A DNA stretch of 64,000 nucleotides from JAWWPY01 sp963822825 (lineage in GTDB: Bacteria; Actinomycetota; Actinomycetes; Streptosporangiales; Streptosporangiaceae), in assembly GCA_963822825.1 (NCBI GenBank), contig CAWGIW010000011.1, forward strand, positions 124,001 through 188,000, given 5' to 3'. Under the pieces are notes generated by a model that saw nothing but the letters and a program-made list of their open reading frames with translations, had not been told where the DNA came from and made no database searches. Both the position numbers and the translations under genes were made by a program. This document shows positions 1-9,440 of this stretch, piece by piece; within the stretch, counting starts at the first letter, position 1, and the number at the start of each line of letters is the position of its first letter.

Positions 1-437
1 AGGGCCAGGGCACCCAGGTCGCCGAGGATGCGGCTGAGCGTGCCCTGCTCACGCGCGACGCCGAGTGACTGGCGGACCTGGCCGAGGATCTGGCTCTCGC
101 CCACCACCATGGACTCGAGCCCGCACGCCACCGCCAGCAGATGCTGCACGGCCCGGTCCTCATAGTGCACGTACAGGTGCGGGGTGAGCTCGCTGAGCGG
201 GAGCCCGGAGTGCCGGGCCAGCAGTTCGGAGATGGAGGTTACGCCGCTGTGGAACTTGTCCACCTCCGCGTAGACCTCGACCCGGTTGCAGGTGGATACG
301 ACGAAGACACCGGCCACGTTGCCCGCCTGGGAGACGTCGCGCAGCAGCTTGGTGAGGGCGTCGCCGCCGACCACGGCCCGCTCAAGGATGGCGACCGGCG
401 CGCTCTTGTGACTGAGCCCGACCACGAGCACACTCAC
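1..437 (-). CDS. hemA: glutamyl-tRNA reductase, N-terminal part (cut by window edge)
   Basis: Reduces glutamyl-tRNA to glutamate-1-semialdehyde, the first committed step of C5 tetrapyrrole synthesis. About 145 N-terminal residues are visible. They start VSVLVVGLSHKSAPV and contain the STCNRVEVYAEV catalytic-cysteine segment and the GESQILGQVR block, all hallmarks of HemA; the rest lies beyond base 1. The GTG start is chosen because it overlaps the rex stop (GTGA), which implies translational coupling, and because this is the usual N-terminus of the family. The rex-hem operon order is the one known from Streptomyces, where Rex controls the operon, so NADH/NAD redox control of haem synthesis is likely here too. 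Identity is certain. Confidence 0.95.
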   Translation of the reverse strand, partial: MSVLVVGLSHKSAPVAILERAVVGGDALTKLLRDVSQAGNVAGVFVVSTCNRVEVYAEVDKFHSGVTSISELLARHSGLPLSELTPHLYVHYEDRAVQHLLAVACGLESMVVGESQILGQVRQSLGVAREQGTLSRILGDLGALA

Positions 438-1196
438 GTCCGCACCTCCCGGCCTGCCACACCGTTGCCCTCTGGCCCATGGCTGGGGGGCAGGGCGGAC
501 GGCTCGTCCGGCCAGCCATGATCATCGGTGTCTACGCGCACGACCGACCTCCGCTGCGCGTGGAAGGCAAGAATCTGCAATTCGATGGACAGGTCAACCT
601 TACGCACGTCGACGCCCATCGGCACGTTAAGCACCATAGGGGCGAAATTGAGGATGCTCGTCACGCCCGCGGCGACGAGCCGGTCGCAGACATCCTGCGC
701 GGAAGCCGGCTGGGGTGGCGATCACGCCGATCGACACCCCGTGCCGGGCGACCACGGGCTCGATCTGGTCCGCGCTGCCCACCACGTGGCCTGCGATCTC
801 GCTGCCCACGACGTCAGGGTCGCTGTCGAGCAGCGCCGCGACGCGGAAACCCCGTGACGCGAAACCGCCGTAGTTCGCGAGAGCCCGGCCCAGGTTGCCC
901 GCCCCCACGATGACGACCGGCCAGTCCTGGGTCAGCCCGAGCTCGCGGGAGACCTGATAGACGAGATAGTCCACGTCGTACCCGACCCCGCGGGTGCCGT
1001 AGGAGCCCAGGTGAGAAAGGTCCTTGCGGAGCTTGGCGGAATTCACCCCGGCCGCGGCGGCCAGTTCCTCGCTCGACACCGTGGCTATGTCCTGCTCGGC
1101 GAACGCGTACAGCACCCGCAGGTATACCGGGAGGCGGGCAATGGTCGCCTCGGGGATGCCGTGACTGCCGGCTGCGGACACTGTACGGCGGGACAT
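434..1196 (-). CDS. rex: redox-sensing transcriptional repressor Rex (one frameshift)
   Basis: Rex binds DNA when NADH is low and represses respiratory and haem genes. The N-terminal winged helix (IPEATIARLPVYLRVL, then NSAKLRKDLSHLGSYGTRGVGY) and the Rossmann motif GAGNLGRALANY are intact. Near 698-712 the frame shifts by one base; homology resumes at once as SAQDVCDRLVAAGVTSILNFAP and runs to the hemA overlap, giving about 253 residues, a normal length for actinobacterial Rex. The break falls in the NADH-binding domain of a conserved regulator in its usual operon, so I take it as a sequence error rather than a dead gene. A Rex operator lies about 90 bp upstream, indicating autoregulation. 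Confidence 0.92.
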
Positions 1197-1284
1197 GCGC
1201 CGGCGCTCCTGAGGGGATCGACGCTACGGGCACTGCGGGCTGCCCAGCCGCCCGCCGGGAAAATCTGTCATTCACGGTACGCCC

Positions 1285-1302
1285 TTGTGAACGTTTGCAC
1301 AA
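1285..1302. promoter_or_regulatory. Rex operator (ROP) upstream of rex-hemA
   Basis: TTGTGAACGTTTGCACAA matches the Rex consensus TTGTGAA-N4-TTCACAA with one mismatch (T to G in the right arm). It lies between the glutaredoxin gene and the rex start, where an autoregulated rex-hem promoter is expected. Confidence 0.85.
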
Positions 1303-1359
1303 AGTCGGGGCTTAATGAACCGGGGCGAAAACCGGCCTGAACGTGGTCTGGACGACCGG

Positions 1360-1605
1360 CTAGCGGTTCAGCGCGGCCCGCAGGCGCTCCTCACTGACGT
1401 GCCAGAAATCGTGCTGTACGCCATCGACGAGGGTCACGGGTATCTGATCCCAGTAATCCCGCAGATCACTGTCCGAGCGGGTGATGTCGCGTTCCTGCCA
1501 GGGGACGCCGAGGTCGGCGGCGACCCGCGCGATCACCGACCGGGCTTCGTCGCACAGATGGCAGCCGGGCCGGGACAGCAGCGTAATCTCGTGGTCACGG
1601 GTCAC
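1360..1605 (-). CDS. glutaredoxin-family thiol-disulfide protein
   Basis: An 81-residue thioredoxin-fold protein with a CxxC active site near residue 15 (RPGCHLCDEA), the cis-proline segment IPVTLVDG and a C-terminal helix (SEERLRAAL). This matches the short glutaredoxin-like proteins (DUF836 type) encoded beside rex in actinomycetes. It probably reduces disulfides in the cytoplasm; the electron donor and partner are unknown. The GTG start overlaps the TGA of the upstream gene (GTGA), so the two are probably co-translated. Function beyond thiol chemistry is inferred. Confidence 0.85.
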   Translation of the reverse strand: MTRDHEITLLSRPGCHLCDEARSVIARVAADLGVPWQERDITRSDSDLRDYWDQIPVTLVDGVQHDFWHVSEERLRAALNR

Positions 1606-3417
1606 GGCGCCCGCTCCCCCGGCGGCCGGCCGCCTCTCCCCCGGCCGCCCGGCGGCGAGGCGTAGGGCAGCCCGTCGGCCGGCGGCTCAGACGAAGCCGG
1701 CCCAGACGACGGAGACCCGGACGACCGGGGCCCAGGCTGGATCGGCCCGAACGACCGCCGCCCGGCGGGGGGCCGCCTGGCGGGGGTCGGCCCGGGCGGG
1801 ACCGGCCCGGCCGGGGCCGGCCCGGACGGCCGCCGCCCAGACGACAGCGGCCCCGGCGGGAGTGGCCCGGGCACCGGCCCGGACGACACTGGCCCGGGCG
1901 CCCGGCGCCCGGCGGACAACGGGTCCCCGGACGATGGCGGCCTGCTGGACCGAGATCCGGCTGGCGCCCCGAGCGGTGAGACCTTGGCCTGCCGCACGCC
2001 GAGCTCGATCACGTTGGTCGCCAGCACCAGCGGCAGGCGGCCCATCTCGAAATCCCGGATGTAGGACTGGCGGGCGTGATCGTCGTAGGCGACCTGATCG
2101 CGGTAGATCTCGTAGAGAATCCGCTGCAACGGCGCGGACGGGACACCGTGCACCACGTAGACCAGCGTGTCCGGCTCGTGCGCCCGCACCTGCTCGACGA
2201 CCTGCTCGGCCAGCCGGTCGAACTCCTCGGCGCCGTGTTCGAGCAGCGTGTAGATCGCGATCTGGCCGTAGAGCTGTTCGGTGTCGTACTCGGCCAGCGC
2301 CGGCGCTCCGCCGGGCTCATCTCCCACCCCCATTCCGGCGCGCTCCGCGGCCAGCGGGCCGGAACCCACGCCGTGCCCCGGCAGGCCACGCCGTTCTCCT
2401 GATACAGGGGGTCGAACATGCCGGTGACCGGCCCGTCGTAACTTCCGCTATCCGGCCCGTCGAAGCCACCCCCGGCCGGCCTGCCGAAGGCTCCCGCGGC
2501 CGCGCTTCGAAAGCGCCGGTCACCGGCCCGTCGTAGTCAGCGTCCGGACCGCCGTAGGCGAGGTCGCCGTACGTCCGGTAATCGCCGCTGTCCCCGTACC
2601 CGTTGTCCGGCGCCGGATACCCGCCGCCGTCGGCGTACAGGCCGAGCGAGTCATCCGCACCGTACCGCCCGCCGCCCGCCGCGCCGGCCCGGGCCGCCGG
2701 ATCCCAGCCGGCGTCACCGGAGCCGCTCGCGGCCCGCAAAGCGGCCGGCTGGAACCGGCCAGCCAGCACCGACGCGAGGACGGCCAGGCCGGCGGCGAGC
2801 AGGCAGAGCACCGGGTAGGCCGTGTTCACCGGCAGATGGACCCCCAGCCCTTCAGTCACCAGGGCGGCCACGCCAGCCACGCCGACCGCCGCGAACGCGT
2901 CCCGCCAGCCGCGGTCGTGGCGTATCCGCACGCCCGCAGCGATGGCGCCAGCCACGGCGACGAGCACGGTGACCACGGCCAGGAACTTGAGCAGCCCGTT
3001 GGGGATCACCTGGAAGTACACGGAGGCGGAGGGCCAGGACCGGCTGAATGGCTGGGAACTCAGCGGGTCCGTGCCGAGGACGACCAGGGCCACCACCCCG
3101 AGCGCGGAAAGGCCCAGCCGGGCCGCGAACCGGGCCGGCAGGCTCCGCGCCGTCACTTCGACAATCCCCCAGGCCAGCGCCAGCGGAGCGACCAGCTGGG
3201 CACCGACCTGCACCGCACGGAACGTGGTCGGGGCAAACCCCTTCCGGTAACCGAGGACCTGCGCGGCCAGCGCGACAGTGAGCCCGGCCGTCGCGACCGC
3301 CCAGGCGATCAGGTCGAAGCGGAGCAGGCGCGGGCGCACCAGCCGCACCACCAGCACAACGGTACCGGCGGCGGCGGCCAGCGCACCGGCCAGCGCGGCC
3401 AAGAAAGAAATAGACAT
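1602..3417 (-). CDS. polytopic membrane protein with C-terminal ABM-like domain (two frameshifts)
   Basis: Three frames join into one protein of about 600 residues. Residues 1 to about 230 form some seven hydrophobic helices (starting MSISFLAALAGALAAAAG). A Gly/Tyr/Asp-rich linker follows, then FDPLYQENG, then a cytoplasmic domain (EYDTEQLYGQIAIYTLLEH, LVYVVHGVPSAPLQRILYEIYRD) resembling antibiotic-biosynthesis-monooxygenase ferredoxin folds. The tail is long and rich in Pro, Ser and Gly. Frame changes fall near 2490 and 2340, with the coding sense resuming in register on each side. The role is unknown; the position upstream of glutaredoxin and rex suggests a redox link, but that is inference. 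The separate pieces could instead be distinct genes. Confidence 0.6.
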
Positions 3418-3509
3418 TACCGCCTATGGTGCCTGACGCGCGCCCCGGATGCGACCGGATGGATGACCAGGTAAGGCATCTCCCCCCCGGCTCGGTAAAC
3501 TGGGGAGCC

Positions 3510-4466
3510 ATGAGGCAGCTGCCTGGACGGCTCCCCGGGCCCGGTCGGGGAAATCGCGCAGCTACTCCCGATCCAGAGCCGTCTGAGCAGCTCAGTGGCA
3601 GGCCCAGGCCGGCTCGCAAGAGCCGGGCGGCCCTCGCCGGCGCGGCTTCCGCCGCGGCCGCCATAGTCCAGCAGCCACCACCCGATCCCGACCCGTCGGC
3701 GGGTGCTTTCTTCGACGTTGACAACACCCTCATGCGGGGCGCATCTATCTACTACTTCGCCCGCGGCCTCGCCGCCCGCAAGATGTTCGGGCCGCGGGAC
3801 TTGGCCCGGATGGTCTGGGGCCAGATGTCCTTCCGGGTGCGCGGCGCGGAGAACTCCGACCATATCGACGCGGCCCGGGAGGCCGCGCTCGCGTTCGTCA
3901 CCGGGCATCAGGTCGCGGACATCATCACGCTGTGCGAGGAGATCTACGACGAGAGCATGGCCGACCGGATCTGGGAGGGCACCCGGGCCCTCGCGCAGCG
4001 CCACCTCCAGGCTGGCCAGCGGGTATGGCTCGTCACCGCCACACCGGTGGAGCTGGCCAGCATCATCTCGTCGAGGCTCGGCCTGACCGGCGCGCTCGGC
4101 ACGGTCGCGGAGTCCGCGGACGGCCTGTACACCGGACGGCTCGTCGGCGGGTTGCTGCACGGTGAGGCCAAGGCCGCGGCTATCCAGGCGCTCGCCGCTC
4201 GCGAGGGGCTCGACCTGGCCCGCTGTTCCGCCTACAGTGACTCCGCCAACGACGTGCCCATGCTGGAACTCGTCGGTCACCCCAGCGTGGTCAACCCGGA
4301 CAGCGATCTCCGCGCCGAGGCGAGGACCAGGGACTGGCCGATATACGACTTCCGCTCCGGCCGCCGGGCCACCCTGATGGCCCTGCCCGCCGCGGCCGGG
4401 GCCGGGGCCGTCGCCGGCGGGGTCGCGGCCGCCGTCGCGTTGCACCGGCGCCGCACCCGCGGCTGA
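3510..4466 (+). CDS. HAD-IB family phosphatase (SerB-like) with C-terminal membrane helix
   Basis: A 318-residue HAD hydrolase. Motif I is FFDVDNTLMRG near residue 68, motif II VTATP, motif III/IV YSDSANDVPMLELVG. The C-terminus carries one hydrophobic helix (LPAAAGAGAVAGGVAAAVAL) followed by basic residues, so the protein is probably held at the membrane. It belongs to the HAD-IB subfamily with phosphoserine-phosphatase-like enzymes; the substrate is not evident. The ATG at 3510 is preceded by GGGGAG and is preferred over an upstream in-frame GTG at 3426. The gene is divergent from the membrane-protein gene and convergent with the acyltransferase. Confidence 0.85.
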   Translation: MRQLPGRLPGPGRGNRAATPDPEPSEQLSGRPRPARKSRAALAGAASAAAAIVQQPPPDPDPSAGAFFDVDNTLMRGASIYYFARGLAARKMFGPRDLARMVWGQMSFRVRGAENSDHIDAAREAALAFVTGHQVADIITLCEEIYDESMADRIWEGTRALAQRHLQAGQRVWLVTATPVELASIISSRLGLTGALGTVAESADGLYTGRLVGGLLHGEAKAAAIQALAAREGLDLARCSAYSDSANDVPMLELVGHPSVVNPDSDLRAEARTRDWPIYDFRSGRRATLMALPAAAGAGAVAGGVAAAVALHRRRTRG

Positions 4467-4532
4467 CCCGCGTGATCGGCACCATGCGGCACGTCCTGTG
4501 ATCTGGTCAGAAGGGTCTGACGAACCACTAAG

Positions 4533-5543
4533 TCAGCCGAAGGCGGGCCCGCGCTCCACGAGCAGTTCGTCCAGCTTGCGCTGGATCGTGCCGCGCACCG
4601 CGGCGGTCACCTCCGCGATCACCGCCGGGTCCCCTTCCGCGCCGGCCGGGTAGCCATTGGTGGGCACGGGCGGGCAGAACTCGATGATCCACTGGGACGG
4701 CAGCGGGATCGCGCCGAACGGCCCGAGCCAGGGGAACAGCGGCGTGATCGGGAAATAGGGCAGCCCAAACATCCGGGCCAGCGGTTTCGCGTTCCCGAGC
4801 ATCGGGAAGATCTCTTCCGCCCCGACGATCGCGCACGGAATGATGGGCACCCGCGCCCGGATCGCGGACACCGCGAACCCGCCGCGGCCGAAGCGGCGGA
4901 GCTTGTACCGCTCGCTGAACGGCTTGCCGGTCCCCCTGAACCCCTCCGGGAAGACCCCGACCAGTTCACCGGAACGCAGCAGTTGGTGGGCGCCGGCCGG
5001 GCACGCGCGGGTATGCCCGGCTTTCTGGGCCAGCTGAGCCAAGACCGGCAGGTCATAGACAAGATCCGCGCCGAGCAGCCGCAGGTTCCGGTGGGCGGGA
5101 TGCTCGTCATGCAGCCCCGACTGCAGCATGATCGCATCGAGCGGCAGCACCCCGGAATGGTTGGCCACCACCAGGGCTGGTCCCGCCGCGGGCACGTGGC
5201 CGAGGCCCTTCATGCGCACCCGGAACCAATGCTGGTAAAGCGCGCGGGCCAGCGGCATCAGCACATTGGAGTTGAATTCAGGGTCGAACCCGAACTGATC
5301 GACCTCGGCCTCGCCGGCCATCTGCCGGCGGGTGAACTCCACGACCGCGCCGATCCGCTCGCACCACTCGGCCGCCCGCGCCGAGGCATCCTTGGCGACC
5401 TGGTCGCGATCGGCTGCTTGGTCCCCGTCGGAAGGGATCTGCGACTGGCCCAGGGTTCCGTTGAGCTGACCGTTGGTGGTCTTTCCATTACCGCGCGCCC
5501 CACTACCGTTGCGCACGGTTCCGTACCGCACAGCGTTCGGCAT
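4533..5543 (-). CDS. lysophospholipid acyltransferase family protein (PlsC-like)
   Basis: Transfers acyl chains to lysophospholipid-type acceptors at the membrane. Diagnostic blocks are VVANHSGVLPLDA (the acyltransferase histidine/aspartate motif in the form typical of this actinobacterial subfamily) and VGVFPEGFRGTGK (the FPEG block), followed by VPIIPCAIVGAEEIFP. The N-terminal about 50 residues are low-complexity and Asn/Gly-rich. The start is uncertain: ATG 5543 gives 336 residues, while a GTG at 5666 adds 41 Arg/Pro-rich residues. HAD phosphatase, acyltransferase and bS22 are neighbours in many actinomycetes. The acceptor and acyl specificity cannot be read from the sequence. Confidence 0.85.
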   Translation of the reverse strand: MPNAVRYGTVRNGSGARGNGKTTNGQLNGTLGQSQIPSDGDQAADRDQVAKDASARAAEWCERIGAVVEFTRRQMAGEAEVDQFGFDPEFNSNVLMPLARALYQHWFRVRMKGLGHVPAAGPALVVANHSGVLPLDAIMLQSGLHDEHPAHRNLRLLGADLVYDLPVLAQLAQKAGHTRACPAGAHQLLRSGELVGVFPEGFRGTGKPFSERYKLRRFGRGGFAVSAIRARVPIIPCAIVGAEEIFPMLGNAKPLARMFGLPYFPITPLFPWLGPFGAIPLPSQWIIEFCPPVPTNGYPAGAEGDPAVIAEVTAAVRGTIQRKLDELLVERGPAFG

Positions 5544-5734
5544 TCCCCCCGGCGCGCCGCGAAGTCTGCCGCCAGCCAACGCCGGAGGCTGCCTCACCGT
5601 CTCCCCCTCCCCAGGGCGCGCCCAGCCGGCCAGGTCCGGGCCCGGCGGGCGCCTCCGTCCGGCCACGGCGGTCGTGGCCGGCTGGCCGCCGCAGGCGCCC
5701 GGCCCGTGACCAGCCCGAGGGCGCCAGCGCGGCT

Positions 5735-5833
5735 TTACTTCTTGTTACGCCGCTGGACGCGGGTCTTCCGCAGCAGCTTACGATGCTTCTTCTTGGCCAT
5801 TCTTTTACGACGCTTCTTGATGACAGAACCCAC
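5735..5833 (-). CDS. small ribosomal subunit protein bS22-like (AURKAIP1/COX24 domain)
   Basis: A 32-residue, extremely basic protein starting at GTG: (M)GSVIKKRRKRMAKKKH and ending in RVQRRNKK. This is the actinobacterial AURKAIP1/COX24-type peptide described as bS22, which sits near the decoding centre of mycobacterial 30S subunits. It is easily missed because of its size. A purine-rich GAGGG precedes the start. It lies between the acyltransferase and the BldC-like gene, its usual neighbourhood in the phylum. Confidence 0.92.
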   Translation of the reverse strand: MGSVIKKRRKRMAKKKHRKLLRKTRVQRRNKK

Positions 5834-6000
5834 AGCACCCACCCTCGATCGACGCGCTCGCACTGGGCGCGCTGGAATTTCACGCACGGGCAATCAGGCA
5901 TGCAACGCGCAGGCCCTACGCCGATCGGCTGGGCACACGCCAACGCCACAGGGTACCCCGCCGACGCCCAGACCCGCGAAACCGCCTGCGCGCATCGCGG

Positions 6001-6210
6001 TCAGCTCGCTGCGACGAACGACTCTCTGAGGTACCGGTTGACGGCCTGTTCGGGTACGCGGAACGAGCGGCCGACCCGGATCGCCTCTAGTTCCCCCGAG
6101 TGAACCAGACGGTAAACCGTCATCTTTGACACGCGCATGATCGAGGCCACTTCGGCCACGGTCAGGAACCTGACGTCGCTTAGGGGAGTCTCGCCTGCAG
6201 TTGCAGTCAT
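6001..6210 (-). CDS. BldC/excisionase-type helix-turn-helix DNA-binding protein
   Basis: A 69-residue MerR-like DNA-binding protein: FLTVAEVASIMRVSKMTVYRLVHSGELEAIRVGRSFRVPEQAVNRYL contains the helix-turn-helix and wing of the BldC/excisionase family. It has no effector domain. BldC-type proteins bind direct repeats cooperatively and regulate development in Streptomyces; the target here is unknown. It is encoded next to bS22, a conserved arrangement. An ATG start with no in-frame alternative is used. Confidence 0.88.
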   Translation of the reverse strand: MTATAGETPLSDVRFLTVAEVASIMRVSKMTVYRLVHSGELEAIRVGRSFRVPEQAVNRYLRESFVAAS

Positions 6211-6365
6211 GGTTTCCCTACCTCCGCGCGGGTGCTTGTGCGCCTTAGCCGGATTTTCGGCGCACCAGTCACCTCCGTCCCCAGCGTAAGTCCTGTACGG
6301 AAAAGGGCAACCCCCCTCATCGAGGCATGATCAGCCCAAGAGTGATTGGCGGAGCTCACGGCCCG

Positions 6366-7532
6366 TTACGGAGATGGCAACAATCCGTGTGAGGGGAAGA
6401 CTTCGGTGCGGGTGGCCATGATCGCCCGGTCCACCGCGTCAGCCGGGTCGTAACCGGAGGAGAACGGGGTGAACGCGGCCTCGGCGCCATCCGTCATCCG
6501 TTCCGGCGCCTGCTCGTCCGTCCGGGCGCGGGCGTAGTCGCGCCATTCCTGCGGCGTCGCCAGCTGCGGGTCGAGCGGGCGCCCGGCCGCCTCAGCGAGC
6601 AGATGAGTCCAGGTTCTCGGCACCACGCGGACCAGCTCGTAGCCACCCCCGCCGGTGAGGACCCATCGGCCGCCGGCCGTCTCGTGCGCCAGCCGGTGCA
6701 GCGCGGCGTGCGCGCGGCGCTGACCGTCGATGCTCAGCTCCAGGTGGGCGAGCGGATCGAGGAAGTGGCTGTCGCAGCCGTGCTGGCTGACCAGGATCTC
6801 CGGACGGAACGCCCCGAGTAGCGGAGGTACGACCGCGTCGAACGCGCGCAGCCATCCGGCGTCACCAGTGCCCGCGGGCAGGGCCACATTGACGGCCATC
6901 CCGTGGGCGTTCGGGCCCCCTCCCTCAGTGGGCAGGCCAGTGCCGGGGAACAGCGTCATCGGATGCTCGTGCAGGCTGATCGTGAGCACCCGCGGGTCAT
7001 CGTAGAAGGCCTCCTGCACCCCGTCCCCGTGATGGACGTCGATGTCAACGTAGGCGATCCGTTCCGCGCCCTGGCGCAGCAGCCATGAGATCGCGATGGC
7101 CGGGTCGTTATACACGCAGAACCCGCTGGCCATCCGGCGCATGGCATGGTGCAGGCCGCCCGCGATGCTGACCGCGTGATCGGCCTGAGACGTCCAGACG
7201 GCTCTGGCCGCGGCCAGCGTGGCCCCGGCGACCAGCGCCGAGGCGTCGTGCATGCCGGGGAATACCGGATCATCCGGCGTGCCCAGCCCGAACGCCGGGT
7301 CGGCCGCCTCCAGCCGCACGGCCGCGATGTACCGCGGGTCATGGACGAACTCGATCTCGGCCTGCGTGGCGGGCTGAGGCGCGGCGACCAGCACGCCGGC
7401 GGCGTCCAGCAGGCCGAAGGCCCGGGCCAGCGCGATCGTGAGTTCTACCCGCACGGGTGCCAGCGGATGGCTGGGCCCGAAGTCGTACTCGGTGAGCCGG
7501 TCGTCCCACGCGACGTGCAGAGTGCAGGTCAC
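6366..7532 (-). CDS. acuC: acetoin utilisation protein AcuC / class I-type histone deacetylase family
   Basis: A 388-residue arginase/deacetylase-fold zinc enzyme. Visible motifs are GGLHHAMR (catalytic His pair), YVDIDVHHGDGVQEAFY (zinc-binding Asp and His), LFPGTG and SQHGCDSH, plus the terminal GGGGYE loop. AcuC proteins remove acetyl groups from acetyl-CoA synthetase and other lysine-acetylated proteins. The GTG start at 7532 is preceded by GGGAGGGG. It is transcribed with proC (29-base gap). Family is certain; the physiological substrate is inferred from relatives. Confidence 0.92.
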   Translation of the reverse strand: MTCTLHVAWDDRLTEYDFGPSHPLAPVRVELTIALARAFGLLDAAGVLVAAPQPATQAEIEFVHDPRYIAAVRLEAADPAFGLGTPDDPVFPGMHDASALVAGATLAAARAVWTSQADHAVSIAGGLHHAMRRMASGFCVYNDPAIAISWLLRQGAERIAYVDIDVHHGDGVQEAFYDDPRVLTISLHEHPMTLFPGTGLPTEGGGPNAHGMAVNVALPAGTGDAGWLRAFDAVVPPLLGAFRPEILVSQHGCDSHFLDPLAHLELSIDGQRRAHAALHRLAHETAGGRWVLTGGGGYELVRVVPRTWTHLLAEAAGRPLDPQLATPQEWRDYARARTDEQAPERMTDGAEAAFTPFSSGYDPADAVDRAIMATRTEVFPSHGLLPSP

Positions 7533-7561
7533 AGTGCCCCTCCCACCGGCGGCTCGTCATG

Positions 7562-8413
7562 TCAGCCGCGCCGCTCCCGGTCACGCCGCTCCTGGTCACT
7601 GGGCCCGGCGCCGCCCGGTTGCCCGCCGCCCAGTTCGGCGCCGCGGTCACGGGCGGCCTCGATGGCGGCCAGGAACGCCGCGCGGACCCCGTGCCGCTCC
7701 AGTTCGCGGATGGCGGAGATGGTGGTCCCGCCGGGTGACGTCACCGCCTCCCGCAGGATCACCGGGTGCTCGCCGGTCTCGCGCAGCATCGTCGCCGCTC
7801 CGTACACCGCCTGCGTGACCATCTCCAGGGCCGTGCCCCGCGGCATGCCGAGCAGGATGCCGGCGTCCACCATGGCCTCAACGAGAAAGTACACATAGGC
7901 CGGGCCGCTCCCGGACAGCGCCGTGGCCGCGTCTTGCTGTGATTCCGGGATCCGCAGCACCTTGCCGACCGGGCGGAGCAGTTCCTCGGCTCGCTCCAGG
8001 TGCTCGCGGCGGGCGTGCGCTCCCGGCGAGATGACGCTCATGGCTTCGTCCACCAGTACCGGCGTGTTGGACATGACGCGCACCACGGGAACGTCCACGC
8101 CAAGCCGGTTCTCGATCAGCGATGTGGTGATGCCCGCCGCCACGGAGATCACCAGCCGGTCGGCGGGAATGTGCGAGGCGATCTCGTCCAGCAGCGAGAG
8201 CATGTCCTGCGGTTTGACCGCGAGGATGAGCGTGTCGGCGCTCTTCGCCGCCTCCGCGGCGCCAGCCACGCGGATCCCGTAAGCGTCGCGCAGGTGGGCA
8301 GCCCGTTCCGGCCGCCGGACCACGGCGATAACCCCGGACGGAGCACGGCCCGCCCGCAACAGCCCGGAGATGAGCGCCTCGCCCATCTTGCCTGCACCGA
8401 GGATTGCGATCAC
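7562..8413 (-). CDS. proC: pyrroline-5-carboxylate reductase
   Basis: Reduces 1-pyrroline-5-carboxylate to proline with NAD(P)H. It begins with the Rossmann motif MIAILGAGKMGEALISGLL and has AVKPQDM, RVMSNTPVLV and the family signature ALSGSGPAYVYFLVEAM followed by EAVTSPGGTT. At 283 residues it is full length apart from a slightly extended Gly/Arg-rich tail. Downstream is acuC; upstream is proline dehydrogenase on the same strand, so synthesis and breakdown of proline are encoded side by side. Confidence 0.95.
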   Translation of the reverse strand: MIAILGAGKMGEALISGLLRAGRAPSGVIAVVRRPERAAHLRDAYGIRVAGAAEAAKSADTLILAVKPQDMLSLLDEIASHIPADRLVISVAAGITTSLIENRLGVDVPVVRVMSNTPVLVDEAMSVISPGAHARREHLERAEELLRPVGKVLRIPESQQDAATALSGSGPAYVYFLVEAMVDAGILLGMPRGTALEMVTQAVYGAATMLRETGEHPVILREAVTSPGGTTISAIRELERHGVRAAFLAAIEAARDRGAELGGGQPGGAGPSDQERRDRERRG

Positions 8414-8431
8414 TCACCGCAGCTTAGCGCG

Positions 8432-8520
8432 GCGAGCGGGCTCGTCAGCTCCGCCGCCCAGCGAGCGCCCTCGTCAGCTCCGCCGGCCCAGCGAGCGCCC
8501 TCGTCAGCCCCGCGTGGCCA
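8432..8520. repeat. 30-bp tandem repeat, three copies
   Basis: Three near-identical units starting GCGAGCGCCCTCGTCAG at 8432, 8461 and 8491, with the start of a fourth at 8521. The array spans the proC-proline dehydrogenase junction and includes the last codons of proline dehydrogenase. The first unit is 29 bp and differs at a few bases. Confidence 0.9.
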
Positions 8521-9440
8521 GCGAGCGGAGGAAGAACGCGACGTTGGCCGGTCGCTCAGCGAGCCTGCGGACCAGGTAGCTGTACCAGTCGCGGCCGTAC
8601 GGCACGTAGACCCGGACCGCGGCGCCGCCGTCGGCGAGGCGTTGCTGCTCAGTGGTGCGGACACCGTAGAGCATCTGGTACTCGAAGGTGCCCGCGGCCC
8701 GCTGGGTCAGCGCGGCCTGGGCCGCGGCGATGCTGATCAGGCGCGGGTCATGGGTGGCTACCATCGGGTAGCCGGGGCCGCCGAAGAGCGCCCGCAGGCA
8801 GCGTACGTAACTGCGGTCCACATCCCGCCGGGCACCGAAGGCGACATTTTCAGGTGCGCGGTAAGCGCCCTTGCAGATCCGAACCCGCGAGCCGGGGCGG
8901 GCCAGCGCCACACAGTCCGGCACGCTCCGCCGCAGCCCGGACTGGATCACGCAACCGAGGTCGGGGAACTCACTGCGCAGGTCCGCGACGAGCCGCAGGG
9001 TCGGCTCGACGTGGGTGTGATCCTCCATGTCCAGCGTCACCGTGGTACCGGCTTCGCGGGCCACCGCGCAGATCCGCCTGATGTTCTCGGCTGCGGTCTT
9101 GTCCCCGTACTCGGGAAGGCCGAGTCCGACCGCGGTGGGTTTCACGGACACCTCGGCGCGGCCGCCTGCCGCCAGCCCGGCCGCGGCGAGCCTGCCAATC
9201 AGCCGGGTGTACTCAGCGGTCACGGCCGCCGCCTGCTCGGGATCGGTGGTGTCCTCGCCGAGGTAGTCGAGGCTGACCAGGAGGCCGCGGGCCAGCAACC
9301 GCCTGCTGACCTCCACCGCCTCAGCGGCGTCGTCCCCGGCCACATACCGGGCGACGACACCCCGCGTGTACGGGGTGGACGTGATCAGCCGGCGCAGCCC
9401 GGTCACTGCCCGAGGCGGCCAGCAGGATGCGTCGGAGCAC
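8504..9440 (-). CDS. putA: proline dehydrogenase (one N-terminal frameshift)
   Basis: A monofunctional FAD-dependent proline dehydrogenase that oxidises proline to pyrroline-5-carboxylate. Conserved barrel segments are LVSLDYLGE, VSVKPTAVGLGL, TLDMEDHTHVEPTL, RICKGAYRAPE, MVATHDPRLI, FEYQMLYGVR and RVYVPYGRDWYSYLVRRLAERPANV. The natural start is the GTG at 9440 (LRRILLAASGSD) with GGGAGG just upstream. The frame then shifts by one base near 9400-9415 into GLRRLITSTPYTRG, giving about 311 residues, the usual actinobacterial size. The shift is best read as a sequencing indel. The C-terminal codons overlap the 30-bp repeat array. Confidence 0.92.

Noticed and set aside
1481..2536. Plus-strand frame of 351 codons rich in Arg, Pro and Ala
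   Set aside because: Composition and position show that it is the complement of the Pro/Ser/Gly tail of the ABM-like protein.
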